64,000 nucleotides of DNA from Clostridiales bacterium (GCA_015243575.1 CP042469.1:434001-498000); one strand, 5' to 3'; numbered from the stretch's first letter, positions 49,935 through 59,129 are shown. Notes: generated from the sequence alone by a model not told the origin. Program-made: numbers and translations.

Positions 49935-49956
49935 TGAGTACCTCCATGCTATCTGT

Positions 49957-49998
49957 GATTCACAGCCAGAAGTAAAGCCATGGTTGCGGCTGTGAATC
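49957..49998. repeat. Inverted repeat with the same core as 11488-11525
   Basis: GATTCACAGCC (49957-49967) pairs perfectly with GGCTGTGAATC (49988-49998). The core GATTCACAGC/GCTGTGAATC is shared with the hairpin after the M24 gene 38 kb away. It lies in the gap between the HAD start and the transketolase end. Confidence 0.6.
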
Positions 49999-50015
49999 GT
50001 AACGGATTAAAGTGT

Positions 50016-51005
50016 TTAAACGGCAGTGTAATCCTCGAAACGTACAGCCTCTAAATCCTCTTCTCTAATCCCAAAGTATTTGCCGGTAAGATTTTTGACC
50101 GCTTGGATCAAGGTCAAAGCATCGAGTCCATATTTCTTCATGAGATACATTTTAGAAGCCCCATGGGTGTATGTGTCTTGGATTCCTACTTTGATGAGCT
50201 TTGTTCCAATCCCTTCTTCGGCGATCACATCAGCTACTGCGCTTCCCAAACCGCCGATGGTAACGTGATTCTCCATTGTAACTGCACCGTATTTTACTTT
50301 TTTCAGGGTTTCAACGACAGTGGGGTCTGTAAACGGTTTTAAAGTTGAAATGTGTACGTGCTGTATGGACAAGCCTTTCTCTGTTAAGACTTTTGTGGCT
50401 CTCATGGCTTCTTCGGTACAAATGCTGGAGGAGAAGATTGCGATATCTGTTCCTTCTGTTAATACACGTCCTCTATTGAAAACCATCGGTTCATTTGCAG
50501 GGAACAATCTGGGGACTTCCTTCCGCAGCATGCGGATGAAGACCGGGCCATTCACGTCGTGGGCCACCTGGAGTACGGACTCGATTTCCGTAGCATCGCC
50601 GATATCGAAAATTGTCATGTTCGGAATGTTGCGGAGTACGGCAATATCGTTGGTCGCCTGATGGGTTACGCCGCCTGGCGTCATAATTCCAGGCAGGAAT
50701 CCGACGAACGTAACGGGCAGATTGGGATATGCCACAGACATTTCAAGCTGGTCCAAAACGCGGCGATATAAAAAGACGCCGAAGGTATGAAGATAGGGGC
50801 GGAAGCCTTCTCTTGCAAGTCCTGCTGCCCAGCTTACCATATTCTGCTCTGCGATCCCCAACGAGAAATAACGATCCGGATAAGTGTTCAGAAATCCTTT
50901 GATCTCACAGGAACTGCCCAAATCACCTGATAATACAACGGCTTCCGGATGTTCGGATGCCCACTTGATCATATTTTTTTCATGTGTATTTACTTCTATT
51001 TTCAT
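50016..51005 (-). CDS. Transketolase, C-terminal subunit
   Basis: 329 residues: the pyrimidine-binding and C-terminal halves of transketolase as a separate polypeptide. Marks are SLGIAEQNMVSWAAGLAREG (catalytic Glu), HLHTFGVFL-like YLHTFGVFLYRR, and GGLGSAVADVIAEEG. It pairs with the N-terminal subunit encoded 22 bases upstream to move two-carbon ketol units between sugar phosphates. Split transketolases of this type are common in catabolic operons. The two genes are minus strand, divergent from the zinc dehydrogenase. Confidence 0.93.
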   Translation of the reverse strand: MKIEVNTHEKNMIKWASEHPEAVVLSGDLGSSCEIKGFLNTYPDRYFSLGIAEQNMVSWAAGLAREGFRPYLHTFGVFLYRRVLDQLEMSVAYPNLPVTFVGFLPGIMTPGGVTHQATNDIAVLRNIPNMTIFDIGDATEIESVLQVAHDVNGPVFIRMLRKEVPRLFPANEPMVFNRGRVLTEGTDIAIFSSSICTEEAMRATKVLTEKGLSIQHVHISTLKPFTDPTVVETLKKVKYGAVTMENHVTIGGLGSAVADVIAEEGIGTKLIKVGIQDTYTHGASKMYLMKKYGLDALTLIQAVKNLTGKYFGIREEDLEAVRFEDYTAV

Positions 51006-51027
51006 TCTAGGTTACCTCACTCCTAAG

Positions 51028-51933
51028 CTACATCTGATCGTAGAATTTTTTGAAATCATCCATTTCGTCATTACCGACCCGGACAAAATGAAGGAATGGT
51101 TTTCTCTTTTCCAAAAGCGGAATTCCATGGGCAGCAGATGTTCTGCACAGGACTACCAGAGGTTTGCCTTCGTGCTCAACTTTGGATGCATCGATCATTG
51201 CCTGGATATCGTGTCCGTCAACGTCCATCACTTTTGCGCCAAAGGCTTCAAGCCGCGCTGCTAAAGGTTCAATGTCCATTACATCCTTTGTATATCCTTC
51301 CAGCTGCTGTCCGTTTACGTCGATGAAGACGACTACGTTGTCTAGCTTGTAGAAAGAAGCGGCCTGGAAGGCTTCCCATGCTTGGCCTTCCTGGATTTCT
51401 CCATCGGAGAGCAATACGAATACTCTTCCTGTTTCCTGTTTCAGCTTTCTGGCATGTGCTGTTCCGCATGCGATGCTGATGGTCTGCCCAAGGGAACCGG
51501 CGGTGTTTTCGAATCCGGGTGAGTGTTCTGCGCCAATCATTTCCATATTCCAGCCGTCAACGTTAAATTTCTCAATGGCTTGGTGAGAGATTCTTCCTGT
51601 TTCTGCCAGTGTGCAATAAACTACAGAAGCATAGTGTGCTGGTGAAACAAAGAACCTGTCTTTATCGGCCTGGAATGCGCCGTGATATAAAGAACCCTTG
51701 GGATAATCCATGTTGTCGGGAGAAGGAACTCCCGGAAATGGAATGGCGTCCATGGAACCGAGGCTTGGACCGAGATTTAAAATTCCTGTATATAATGAGG
51801 CAAAAATTTCCGCGGAGGAACAAGCTTGGCCAAGATAGCAGCCGCCTCTTTCCAGCGTAAGCCTTAAGATATTTTTTCTTACTCTGGTAGCTACTTCTTG
51901 AATTTCTTCTTTTGAATAAACTTTTTCTGGCAT
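51028..51933 (-). CDS. Transketolase, N-terminal subunit
   Basis: 301 residues from ATG 51933, which has AAGGAG upstream; the longer frame from 51963 would place that site inside. The TPP-binding half has HSPGFENTAGSLGQTISIA-type sequence (H-S-P-G-F in part), and the diphosphate site LLSDGEIQEGQAWE with the later DVNGQQ. Ser replaces the first Gly of GDG, as in other split enzymes of this sort. The product combines with the C-terminal subunit. Confidence 0.93.
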   Translation of the reverse strand: MPEKVYSKEEIQEVATRVRKNILRLTLERGGCYLGQACSSAEIFASLYTGILNLGPSLGSMDAIPFPGVPSPDNMDYPKGSLYHGAFQADKDRFFVSPAHYASVVYCTLAETGRISHQAIEKFNVDGWNMEMIGAEHSPGFENTAGSLGQTISIACGTAHARKLKQETGRVFVLLSDGEIQEGQAWEAFQAASFYKLDNVVVFIDVNGQQLEGYTKDVMDIEPLAARLEAFGAKVMDVDGHDIQAMIDASKVEHEGKPLVVLCRTSAAHGIPLLEKRKPFLHFVRVGNDEMDDFKKFYDQM

Positions 51934-52208
51934 CGATTTTACTCCTTTTCCAGTTCGATTCAATTCATTTCGGCTGGGAGGGCGTTCCGTGTGAGGAAGG
52001 CTGTTCTTCTCTGACTCGCCGAAGTGATGATCCGCAGCATATTGCAGATGGTGCGAACAAATATCGAAAAAATTGAACGGTTGATAAACACATTATTTCA
52101 TATGAAAGAAGGAGTGTCAAGAGTCTGTATTCAGAAAATAACGAAGTAAAAACAGTAAGGATTCATCCGATAAAGCTGGTAAACCGTGAAAAAATCGTCG
52201 TTTGATTG

Positions 52209-52237
52209 TTGACAAGTCGTGAAATCTCCATTAATAT
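52209..52237 (+). promoter_or_regulatory. Sigma-A promoter of the zinc dehydrogenase gene
   Basis: TTGACA, 17 bases, TAATAT. A leader of about 80 bases follows, holding the candidate SorC sites. Elsewhere in the 393-base gap 51934-52326 I see no gene; the left part should hold the transketolase promoter. Confidence 0.75.
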
Positions 52238-52274
52238 TAATTTTATAAAAGAACTACAAAAACAAAAATAATGA

Positions 52275-52308
52275 TGAACATATGATTAATAAACTTTACA
52301 TATGCTCA
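52275..52308. promoter_or_regulatory. Candidate SorC-family operator pair
   Basis: TGAACATATG (52275-52284) and, inverted, ACTTTACATATGCTCA (52293-52308; minus strand TGAGCATATGTAAAGT). The second is close to TGAACATGTGTAAACT before the SorC gene (54521-54536), with 13 of 16 positions equal. They lie just after the promoter, fitting repression. Confidence 0.5.
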
Positions 52309-52326
52309 AAATAGGAGGAAAACATT

Positions 52327-53376
52327 TTGAAAGTAGTGATGAAGACTGCTCAAGGGTATGACAACATGACCGTCATGGATATTCCTGAACCAAAGGTGGA
52401 AGGAGATCTGGTAAAAATTAAGATAGCCTATTCCGGAATATGCGGCACGGATCTCCATGCTTTTAAAGGGACGTATGCCAGCACGAAGACGCCTGTGGTT
52501 TTGGGGCATGAATTTTCCGGCATTGTTACTGAGGTGGGTCCGGAAGTTACGCGAATCAAGGTAGGGGACAGAGTGACCAGCGAAACCACTTTTGCTACCT
52601 GTGAGACGTGCGTTTACTGCAAAACGAAAGATTATAATCTTTGCTCCAATCGAAAAGGAATTGGTACCCACCAAAATGGAAGTATGGCGGAATATACACT
52701 TTCCAGGGAGGAAAGCATTCACGTGCTTCCGGATAATGTGAGTCTTCTTTCTGCTTCGCTGACGGAGCCTCTTGCTTGCTCTGTTCATGCAAGTATTGAG
52801 AAAGGCGACGTGCAAAAAGGCGAGACAATTTGTATTTTCGGTGCAGGAGCCATCGGCTTGCTTCTTGCTCAGGTTGCCAAAGCGCGAGGGGCTTACGTTA
52901 TCCTGGCGGGACTTACCAGCGATGAAGAACGGTTTGCTGTTGGAAAAGAAAAAATTCTAGTAGACAGAACGGTAGATCAGATGAAAGAAAACCTTGCGGA
53001 CGTGGTCAAGGAAATCACCGGTGGGGTCGGTGTGGACAAGGTGTTTGAATGCTCGGGAGCGGTTCCTGCTTTAAACAAAGGGCTGGAAATTGTGAAAAAG
53101 AAGGGGAAGGTCATTCAGATGGGCGTTTTTCCTTCGGAAAAGGAATGCATTGCAACGGATTTAATTCTGCACAAAGAGATTGAATATATCGGATCGAGGA
53201 GTCAAAAACCGAGTTCTTGGGAAAAATCCATCGAACTGCTTGCGGAGGGAACTGTTGTTCCGGAGGTGATCGTTACGAAGATCGTTTCTCTGGATGACTG
53301 GCGCGAAGGGTTTGACGCCTCCATAAACGGAGAAGGTGTCAAAGCGGTAATCTGCTGCAATGCGGGAATGGAATAA
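52327..53376 (+). CDS. Zinc-dependent medium-chain alcohol/polyol dehydrogenase
   Basis: 349 residues from a TTG with AGGAGGAAAAC upstream. The GroES-like domain has the catalytic zinc ligands in GICGTD and LGHEFSG, and the structural zinc loop with CETCVYCKTKDYNLC (four Cys). The Rossmann motif is GAGAIGLLLAQVAKARG. It resembles sorbitol/threonine dehydrogenases and probably oxidises a polyol or polyol phosphate brought in by the PTS. It is divergent from the transketolase genes and convergent with the SorC regulator. Confidence 0.9.
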   Translation: MKVVMKTAQGYDNMTVMDIPEPKVEGDLVKIKIAYSGICGTDLHAFKGTYASTKTPVVLGHEFSGIVTEVGPEVTRIKVGDRVTSETTFATCETCVYCKTKDYNLCSNRKGIGTHQNGSMAEYTLSREESIHVLPDNVSLLSASLTEPLACSVHASIEKGDVQKGETICIFGAGAIGLLLAQVAKARGAYVILAGLTSDEERFAVGKEKILVDRTVDQMKENLADVVKEITGGVGVDKVFECSGAVPALNKGLEIVKKKGKVIQMGVFPSEKECIATDLILHKEIEYIGSRSQKPSSWEKSIELLAEGTVVPEVIVTKIVSLDDWREGFDASINGEGVKAVICCNAGME

Positions 53377-53414
53377 AAAACAACTTGATGTAGAAGGAAA
53401 AGTAGATGATAAGA

Positions 53415-53447
53415 AAACCTCCGAAGCGGATTGCTCAGGAGGTTTTT
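53415..53447. terminator. Bidirectional terminator
   Basis: AAACCTCC (53415-53422) pairs with GGAGGTTT (53438-53445), then TTG, with AA before. It separates the convergent dehydrogenase and SorC genes. Confidence 0.8.
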
Positions 53448-53521
53448 GTCGTTTTGTACGGAGAGGATGCTGCTGCGAAGATACTGCTGTAAAGGGAAGA
53501 CCTTGATGTGTCAGTATTTGG

Positions 53522-54460
53522 TCATCGAAGCTCTAGCATACGTTTTGCCAAAGTTTCATCACAGATCATCGTGTTGATGTAGCCTGCTTTTACAGCTGCG
53601 ACAGCAGGAAGTGCTTTCATTTCGGACACGGCGATTCCGATGGTCCATTTTGGTGTCTTTAATGCTTCCAATGGAGCTGCGATGACGTATTTGTTTTCCA
53701 GAGGGATTTCGTTGCCCTTGGCGTCGAACATTCGAGAAAGGAGATGTCCCACTACACCTTTGTTCAACAGGTTTTGGCGGTCGTCTTCCGTCAGATATCC
53801 AGCACGCTGCAGGGTGGACGTGCTGTCGAATAAAGAGCCGATCCCTGTCAATACTATATCTGTATTCAGTGTTCTTCTTAATGTGGACTGAATTTGAGGT
53901 TCTTTGGTCAGATAATTATGGACGATTTCGTTATCTACATAAGCGGGAGCATATATGTTGGAATAAGTTCCTTTTAACTTGGATGAAATTTTCATAGCGA
54001 GTTCCAGCCCGTCCAGAGAGGGATTTCCTGTTCCCAGGCACCCCACCATTTGAACGACATTAATGTTGTAAAATTCTCTTGGTTCAATGGCTTCGCACAA
54101 ATGATTGGTGGCGGGGCCCCATGTGATGCCGATACTGATATTGTTATCCAGAATTGTACTTAAAAAGTGGGCTGCTGCTGTGCTGCATTTTTGGAGTGCT
54201 GCGTCGGTTTCGTAATTGCCGGAGATGACGACTGCGTCTTTGAGCTGAAAGCTGGTGCGCAGCTCTTTGGAAAGCTCCGGGTTTTTCTTGATGGGGCTGT
54301 GAATGATGATTTGGACGATGCCTGTTTCTCTCGCTTCGTCAAGAATGCGGGATACGGTGGGCCTGGAAGTACAAAGAATATCTGCGATGGCGTTCTGACT
54401 CAACCCTTGATGGTAGTATAATTCCGCTGCCCGTATCAGAAGGTCTTCTCTCGTTTCCAT
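53522..54460 (-). CDS. SorC/DeoR-family sugar-binding transcriptional regulator
   Basis: 312 residues. The N-terminal HTH (about 5-50) reads YYHQGLSQNAIADILCTSRP and TVSRILDEA. The sugar-phosphate-binding domain has ISIGITWGPATNHL, MVGCLGTGNPSLDG, and a late GVVGHLLSRMFDAKGNEI. Effectors in this family are phosphorylated sugars. It likely controls the polyol island on both sides, as candidate sites lie before itself and before the zinc dehydrogenase. AGGAG lies before the ATG. Confidence 0.92.
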   Translation of the reverse strand: METREDLLIRAAELYYHQGLSQNAIADILCTSRPTVSRILDEARETGIVQIIIHSPIKKNPELSKELRTSFQLKDAVVISGNYETDAALQKCSTAAAHFLSTILDNNISIGITWGPATNHLCEAIEPREFYNINVVQMVGCLGTGNPSLDGLELAMKISSKLKGTYSNIYAPAYVDNEIVHNYLTKEPQIQSTLRRTLNTDIVLTGIGSLFDSTSTLQRAGYLTEDDRQNLLNKGVVGHLLSRMFDAKGNEIPLENKYVIAAPLEALKTPKWTIGIAVSEMKALPAVAAVKAGYINTMICDETLAKRMLELR

Positions 54461-54520
54461 GTTATAAACTCCTTTGATGTATCGTTGGGTCTTTCAATCA
54501 AGAACATTGTATTACATAAT

Positions 54521-54536
54521 TGAACATGTGTAAACT
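54521..54536. promoter_or_regulatory. Candidate SorC-family operator before the regulator/HPr genes
   Basis: TGAACATGTGTAAACT, close to the minus-strand site at 52293-52308. It lies between the SorC gene and the divergent HPr gene. Confidence 0.45.
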
Positions 54537-54676
54537 AAAAAATGGATGGACTATCAAAAAAGGGATTTCCGTCAAACTAATTGAAAGCATTGGAAAATGA
54601 ATAAATTTAAGAAAGTTGTGGTTTGAGAAAACTAGTTTTTGTACAGAGAACTGATTCTTCATTACAAAAAATGTTG

Positions 54677-54705
54677 TTCCTGGTATGGTACAAACGTGCT
54701 ACAAT
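54677..54705 (+). promoter_or_regulatory. Extended -10 promoter of the PTS operon
   Basis: TTCCTG, 17 bases, TACAAT with TG one base before the -10 hexamer. It is about 40 bases before the HPr ATG. Confidence 0.6.
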
Positions 54706-54744
54706 GAGTCCATTACGACAGCTAGTGAAAATGGAGAGTTTACT

Positions 54745-55005
54745 ATGTATGAAAAACAAATCATAATTGAAAATCCGACAGGTCTTCACGCAAGGCCGGC
54801 GTCCCAACTGACCACTTTATGCAAGGGGTACTCTGATGCGGTGACAATACTTTGCGGTGAAACGGAGATTAATCCGAAAAGCATCGTCAGTGTTTTGTCG
54901 GGAGGGGTAAAAAAAGGTTCTGAAGTTATCGTTCGGGTTGTTGGACCTGAGGAAGAAAAAGTTGGAAATGAGATTGTCGCATTTCTTCAAAACTTAAAGG
55001 AGTAA
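54745..55005 (+). CDS. HPr-family phosphocarrier protein
   Basis: 86 residues from ATG 54745 (GGAGAG upstream; the frame from 54685 lies over the promoter). The active-site His is in ENPTGLHARPAS (about residue 15). The regulatory-Ser segment is KSIVSVLSGGVKKGSE, with Ser present, so HPr-kinase control is possible. It passes phosphate from Enzyme I (61126) to IIA (56798). It is encoded with its own PTS, so it may be a dedicated carrier rather than the housekeeping ptsH. Confidence 0.9.
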   Translation: MYEKQIIIENPTGLHARPASQLTTLCKGYSDAVTILCGETEINPKSIVSVLSGGVKKGSEVIVRVVGPEEEKVGNEIVAFLQNLKE

Positions 55006-55033
55006 CACTTTGTTGTTACGGTAATGGTGTGTT

Positions 55034-56674
55034 ATGGAACTGAACGGCAGAATGGTGAATGTTCTTAATGTAATGATTGACTCTTTTGAAAACGCGTGGG
55101 ATACGGTATCTGTTTCCGACCTGCTTTCCGTACTCAAAATTACAAAAAGAAACTTCTACTACAATTTTGATAAGATAGGAAAATGGCTTAAGGAGAATAA
55201 TCTGGGAACGGTGAGCCTAAATGAAGGCAGCTGTATCATGGAGTTTCCAAGGCTTGAAGAACTGAAAAAAATGCTGGAAAGCTCGACGGTTGATTATTTT
55301 ATGTCAGCGGAAGAACGGCATGCCCTTGAGGTTCTTTATATCACCTTGTCGTCGGAGATCATTACCATCGACTATTTCCAGCAGATGTTCGATGTGAGTA
55401 AAAATACGATTCTTGCGGATATCAGAAAGCAAAAGGATAATTTGAGAGAATTTCAACTGGACATTAAATACTCTGCGAAACGGGGCTATTACATTGAAGG
55501 GGAAGAATTCTCGATTCGAAAATTTCTCGGGAATCAGGTTTACCGGCTGGAGCATATTCAATCAAAAAAAGAATTGTACACGCTGCTGGATCACGAGCTT
55601 TGTGAGATGACCGGAGAACGTCTTGATTTCAGGAAAAAGATACGGGAAGCGATTCGAATCTACGAAATGGAGATAGAAACGGACCTGGTACAAAGCTACG
55701 TGGAGCATGAGATGGTAATGATCTACATCGCTTACCGACGTTGTATGATGGGGCGGCATTTTGCAGCAGATGATCAAGAGAAAAAAACCCTCGAGAAGCT
55801 TCCTGAGTTTCGCGGTGTCCAGAAGATTGTCTCATACCTGAATGACAGCTGTGGGCTCTTGCTGTGCACCGAGGAGGCGTATTACATTACGATATTGCTG
55901 CTTGGTGTGAAGAACTTTGATTTCAACTCTATCATCGAGGAAAATGGATATATCAGCCGTGTAACGAAACAGTTCATCTCCAATGTGGAGAAAAATGCAA
56001 ATATTACAATCAAGGACAGGGAACCTTTTTTCACCAGGTTGGCCTCTCATATCGGCCCCATGTACTACAGGGTAAAGTATGATATTAAGATTGAGAACCC
56101 GCTTTTGGATGACATCAGGTCTATGTACCGCAAGGCTTTTGAGATTACGAGAAACAGCATCTGCGAAGCGGACGGGGAGCTTGGCGGTCTTATTGATGAT
56201 CGTGAAATGGCATATCTGGCCATGTATATCGGAGGGGAACTGCATCAGGTGGGGAGAGATAATCAGGAAGATATCATTCATGCTTCCAATGTGCTCATCG
56301 TATGCGGTGCCGGTGTGGCGGCTTCTGTGCTGATTAAGAGCCAGCTCATTGAACTCATTGGGGATCGTTTTGGTTTTGTCCTTTGCTCTGCTGGTAAGCT
56401 GAAAGATAAAGTCCTTGAGGAATATTCTTTGATTGTATCCACCATACGGCTCGACGAATTGCCGGAGCGTACCGTATATGTGGGCGCGGTATTGTCCGAT
56501 CAGGATAAAAGGAAAATCATATCGGAACTGAACAAATCGAACATTAATTCGGTTCACGAATTTACGCTTGGGGACTTGATGAAAATTATTCAACAAGGCT
56601 CCCGGGGGAGCTTGAGTGCCGGAGAACTTGAAGAAATTAACTATGAACTGTGCAGGTTTTTTCATAACGGATAA
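55034..56674 (+). CDS. PRD-containing transcriptional regulator (BglG/MtlR-like)
   Basis: 546 residues: N-terminal HTH domains (to about 170; SVSDLLSVLKITKRNFYYN and FQQMFDVSKNTILADIRKQ), two PRD modules (about 185-400) with candidate phospho-His at EHEMVMIY and ASHIGPMYY, and a IIB-like domain with the loop VCGAGVAASVLIKS. Unlike full MtlR types it has no C-terminal IIA domain. The PRD and IIB parts are normally phosphorylated by HPr and EII proteins, so it should sense flux through the PTS next door and activate this operon. The ribosome site is weak; it may be coupled to HPr, 28 bases upstream. Confidence 0.88.
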   Translation: MELNGRMVNVLNVMIDSFENAWDTVSVSDLLSVLKITKRNFYYNFDKIGKWLKENNLGTVSLNEGSCIMEFPRLEELKKMLESSTVDYFMSAEERHALEVLYITLSSEIITIDYFQQMFDVSKNTILADIRKQKDNLREFQLDIKYSAKRGYYIEGEEFSIRKFLGNQVYRLEHIQSKKELYTLLDHELCEMTGERLDFRKKIREAIRIYEMEIETDLVQSYVEHEMVMIYIAYRRCMMGRHFAADDQEKKTLEKLPEFRGVQKIVSYLNDSCGLLLCTEEAYYITILLLGVKNFDFNSIIEENGYISRVTKQFISNVEKNANITIKDREPFFTRLASHIGPMYYRVKYDIKIENPLLDDIRSMYRKAFEITRNSICEADGELGGLIDDREMAYLAMYIGGELHQVGRDNQEDIIHASNVLIVCGAGVAASVLIKSQLIELIGDRFGFVLCSAGKLKDKVLEEYSLIVSTIRLDELPERTVYVGAVLSDQDKRKIISELNKSNINSVHEFTLGDLMKIIQQGSRGSLSAGELEEINYELCRFFHNG

Positions 56675-56797
56675 TCCGTTGCAGTATTTTCTTCAGGAAG
56701 AAAGCCTGGTATCAAAAGGGGAAGGGTGTGCTATTACGCAGAGTCAGTGCTATGACGCGTAACTGATGCCAACGGAAAAAGAAAAGGAGAGAGTGAT

Positions 56798-57259
56798 ATG
56801 GCAATTGTATTTAAAGAGCTTGTGAAAGCGTCTGTAACTGCGGTTGATAGTGAGGATGTGATTCGCCAGGTAGGGAAAATGCTTTATGACAATGGTTTTG
56901 TTAAGGATACCTATGTGGATGCAGTCGCGAATAGAGAGAAAGAATATCCTACGGGGCTGCAGTTAAAAGGAATTGCGGTAGCGATGCCGCATACGGACAG
57001 CTCTCATGTGCATAAGCCTGCAATCTGTGTGGCGAAGCTTGATAAACCTGTAGTCTTTGCGCACATGGGTGACCCGGATACCTTAGTTGAAGCGGAAATC
57101 ATTTTTATGATGGCCATACAGAATCCGGATGAACAGATCGATAATTTGAGAAGTGTGCTCAAAGTATTTACCAGTGAAGAGGCGGTTAACGCTTTCCGAA
57201 ATGCAAAGGATGACAGGGAACTGTACGAGGTTGCAGATCAATATCTAAATGAACAATAG
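56798..57259 (+). CDS. PTS galactitol-type IIA component
   Basis: 153 residues of the fructose/mannitol/galactitol IIA fold. The active-site His is in GIAVAMPHTDSSHV (about residue 68). It takes phosphate from HPr and passes it to IIB. AAGGAGAGAG precedes the ATG. It begins a IIA-IIB-IIC series of separate polypeptides, the GatABC layout. Confidence 0.92.
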   Translation: MAIVFKELVKASVTAVDSEDVIRQVGKMLYDNGFVKDTYVDAVANREKEYPTGLQLKGIAVAMPHTDSSHVHKPAICVAKLDKPVVFAHMGDPDTLVEAEIIFMMAIQNPDEQIDNLRSVLKVFTSEEAVNAFRNAKDDRELYEVADQYLNEQ

Positions 57260-57292
57260 AAAAATAATGAAGGACAATAGGGAGGAAAGAAA

Positions 57293-57586
57293 ATGAAAAA
57301 AGTAAAAATTCTTTGTGTATGCGGCTCTGGTACAGTAAGTTCTGCAATGGTAGCTTCCAAACTGAGAGAACAACTGAAGGAAGTGGGATTTGACGCAGAT
57401 ACTGTTGAGACAAGCCCAAATGGAATTGAAACAGAAATTGCTGGTACGCATTATGATCTGATCGCATGCGTGAGCCCGGTTCACACTGACTACGGTATTC
57501 CAAAGGTTAATGCGGTTGGAATGCTCACGGGACTTGGTGAGGAAAAAGTCGTGGAAGACTGTGTTGCAATTCTAAAAACTGTTTAA
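57293..57586 (+). CDS. PTS galactitol-type IIB component
   Basis: 97 residues. The phosphorylated Cys is in ILCVCGSGTVSSAM (P-loop form CxxGxxxS; about residue 10). It phosphorylates the sugar carried by IIC. GGAGGAAAG lies before the ATG. It is separated from IIC by a 130-base gap containing a large hairpin. Confidence 0.93.
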   Translation: MKKVKILCVCGSGTVSSAMVASKLREQLKEVGFDADTVETSPNGIETEIAGTHYDLIACVSPVHTDYGIPKVNAVGMLTGLGEEKVVEDCVAILKTV

Positions 57587-57588
57587 CA

Positions 57589-57680
57589 ATTGCGGGAGGG
57601 CGCCTTGCAGTCTTGGGCAACGGAAGGTATCGATTCTCTTGTAACCCTTGGATCATACAAGGCGTCAAGCCTCTTGCAAT
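57589..57680 (+). repeat. Large intercistronic hairpin between IIB and IIC
   Basis: ATTGC and GCGCCTTG on the left (57589-57607) pair with CAAGGCG and TTGCAAT on the right (57658-57680), with an internal GGGAGG/CCTC block. No U-tract follows. It may split the mRNA or tune IIC level relative to IIA/IIB. Confidence 0.55.
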
Positions 57681-57716
57681 GTTAATAGATGCTTAATTTA
57701 AAAGGAGGTTTTATTC

Positions 57717-59129
57717 ATGACAGCAGGTTTTTTTCAAGCGCTAAGTAACGTATTCTCTACATTGGGCGCTGCCGTGTTTGTTCCGGTTATGCTATTTATT
57801 ATAGCAAAGTTTATGGGCGTGAACAACAAAAAGGCATTTACATCTGCTTTGTTATGTGCGGTAGGTTTGACTGGCTTCAATTTAGTAATTGGAAGCTATA
57901 GCGGTGTTATTTCACCTGTGGTCAGTCAAATGGTTGAAAATGCAGGGGTTAATCTTCCTGTTCTGGATACCGGCTGGCAGTCCACGTCAGTTATCGCATA
58001 TTCCACACAAATCGGACTTATCTTCATCGGTGTAGCAATCTTTTTGCAGATTGCATTGTTCTTCGTAAAATGGACCAATGTGTTCATGGCCAGTGACCTT
58101 TGGAATAACTATTCCTTCATGGTCTGGGGCTCCATGCTTTACGTTCTGACGAAGAATATCTGGCTTTCACTCGCTTTGATGATTGTTCAGAATCTTTACA
58201 TCCTCTTATTCAGCGAAGTTGCTGCAAAACGGTGGTCTACGTACTATCAGTATCCGAACTGCTGTATGACGGCTCCTCACCATCTGGAATCTCTTCCTTT
58301 TGCGGTGCTGATGAATGTGCTTCTTGGCAAACTTGGGTTTGACAAAATCAAACTCAATGCAGAGGAACTTCAGAAAAAATTTGGAATTATGGGTGAGCCA
58401 ATGTTTATCGGACTTGTTATTGGCGCACTGATTGCAATCATTGGTTATTACAATACGCTTGGTGAACTTGCGACTTGGGGTGTTGTTACCTCTTCTGCAA
58501 TTTCAACAGCTGCGGTAATGGCTGTATTCCCGAAGGTTGCGGGAATCTTCGCTTCTGCTTTCACAACCCTTACAGATGCTTATAAGAAAAAGGCGGCTGC
58601 CAGCGGTCAGGGAAGAGAGTGGTACTTATCGGTTAATGATGCAGTAGGTTATGGAGAGCCGAACACGCTGGTAACCGGAATCCTGCTGATTCCAATCATG
58701 CTGCTCATTGCATTCATTCTGCCGGGAAATAAAATTCTGCCGATGCTTGACCTGGTTGCACTTCCATACATGGTAGAAGTATTTGTTGCTGTATCTCACG
58801 GAAACATTGCAAAGAGTATTGTGACGGGTGGTATCTGGTTCTCCCTGGGAATGCTGATCTGCTCCAATCTTGCTCCGACCTTCACTGAAGTTGCGGTGAA
58901 TGCAGGATTCGAAATGTCTCAGGCTGGCGTTTATATCATCAGCTTCGGAATCATGTGTCATCCCCTGATTGCCGGATTGTTCTACGCCTTCTGGTCGCAA
59001 AACATATTTGTCATATCGGCGGTGGTCGTCCTGTATTTTGTTCTGTACTTCCTGTTCAGAAAATACAGAGTGCAGATTGTGGATTTCCTCGAAAGAAACA
59101 ATCAGGATTCCCAGAAGCTTCCGGCTTAA
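57717..59129 (+). CDS. PTS galactitol-type IIC membrane component
   Basis: 470 residues with about ten to twelve membrane segments, the GatC type. Marks: VFVPVMLFIIAKFMGVN near the start and WYLSVNDAVGYGEPNTLVTG and LPYMVEVFVAVSHGNIAKS in the later half. It translocates a polyol or sugar while IIB phosphorylates it. Galactitol is the type substrate, but related systems carry pentitols and others, and the downstream enzymes do not match the classic tagatose route. AAGGAGG precedes the ATG. Confidence 0.92.
   Translation: MTAGFFQALSNVFSTLGAAVFVPVMLFIIAKFMGVNNKKAFTSALLCAVGLTGFNLVIGSYSGVISPVVSQMVENAGVNLPVLDTGWQSTSVIAYSTQIGLIFIGVAIFLQIALFFVKWTNVFMASDLWNNYSFMVWGSMLYVLTKNIWLSLALMIVQNLYILLFSEVAAKRWSTYYQYPNCCMTAPHHLESLPFAVLMNVLLGKLGFDKIKLNAEELQKKFGIMGEPMFIGLVIGALIAIIGYYNTLGELATWGVVTSSAISTAAVMAVFPKVAGIFASAFTTLTDAYKKKAAASGQGREWYLSVNDAVGYGEPNTLVTGILLIPIMLLIAFILPGNKILPMLDLVALPYMVEVFVAVSHGNIAKSIVTGGIWFSLGMLICSNLAPTFTEVAVNAGFEMSQAGVYIISFGIMCHPLIAGLFYAFWSQNIFVISAVVVLYFVLYFLFRKYRVQIVDFLERNNQDSQKLPA

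Noticed and set aside
55832-56665. 277-codon minus-strand frame opposite the PRD regulator
   Set aside because: Long but antisense to a well-conserved protein; no ribosome site and no recognisable domain.
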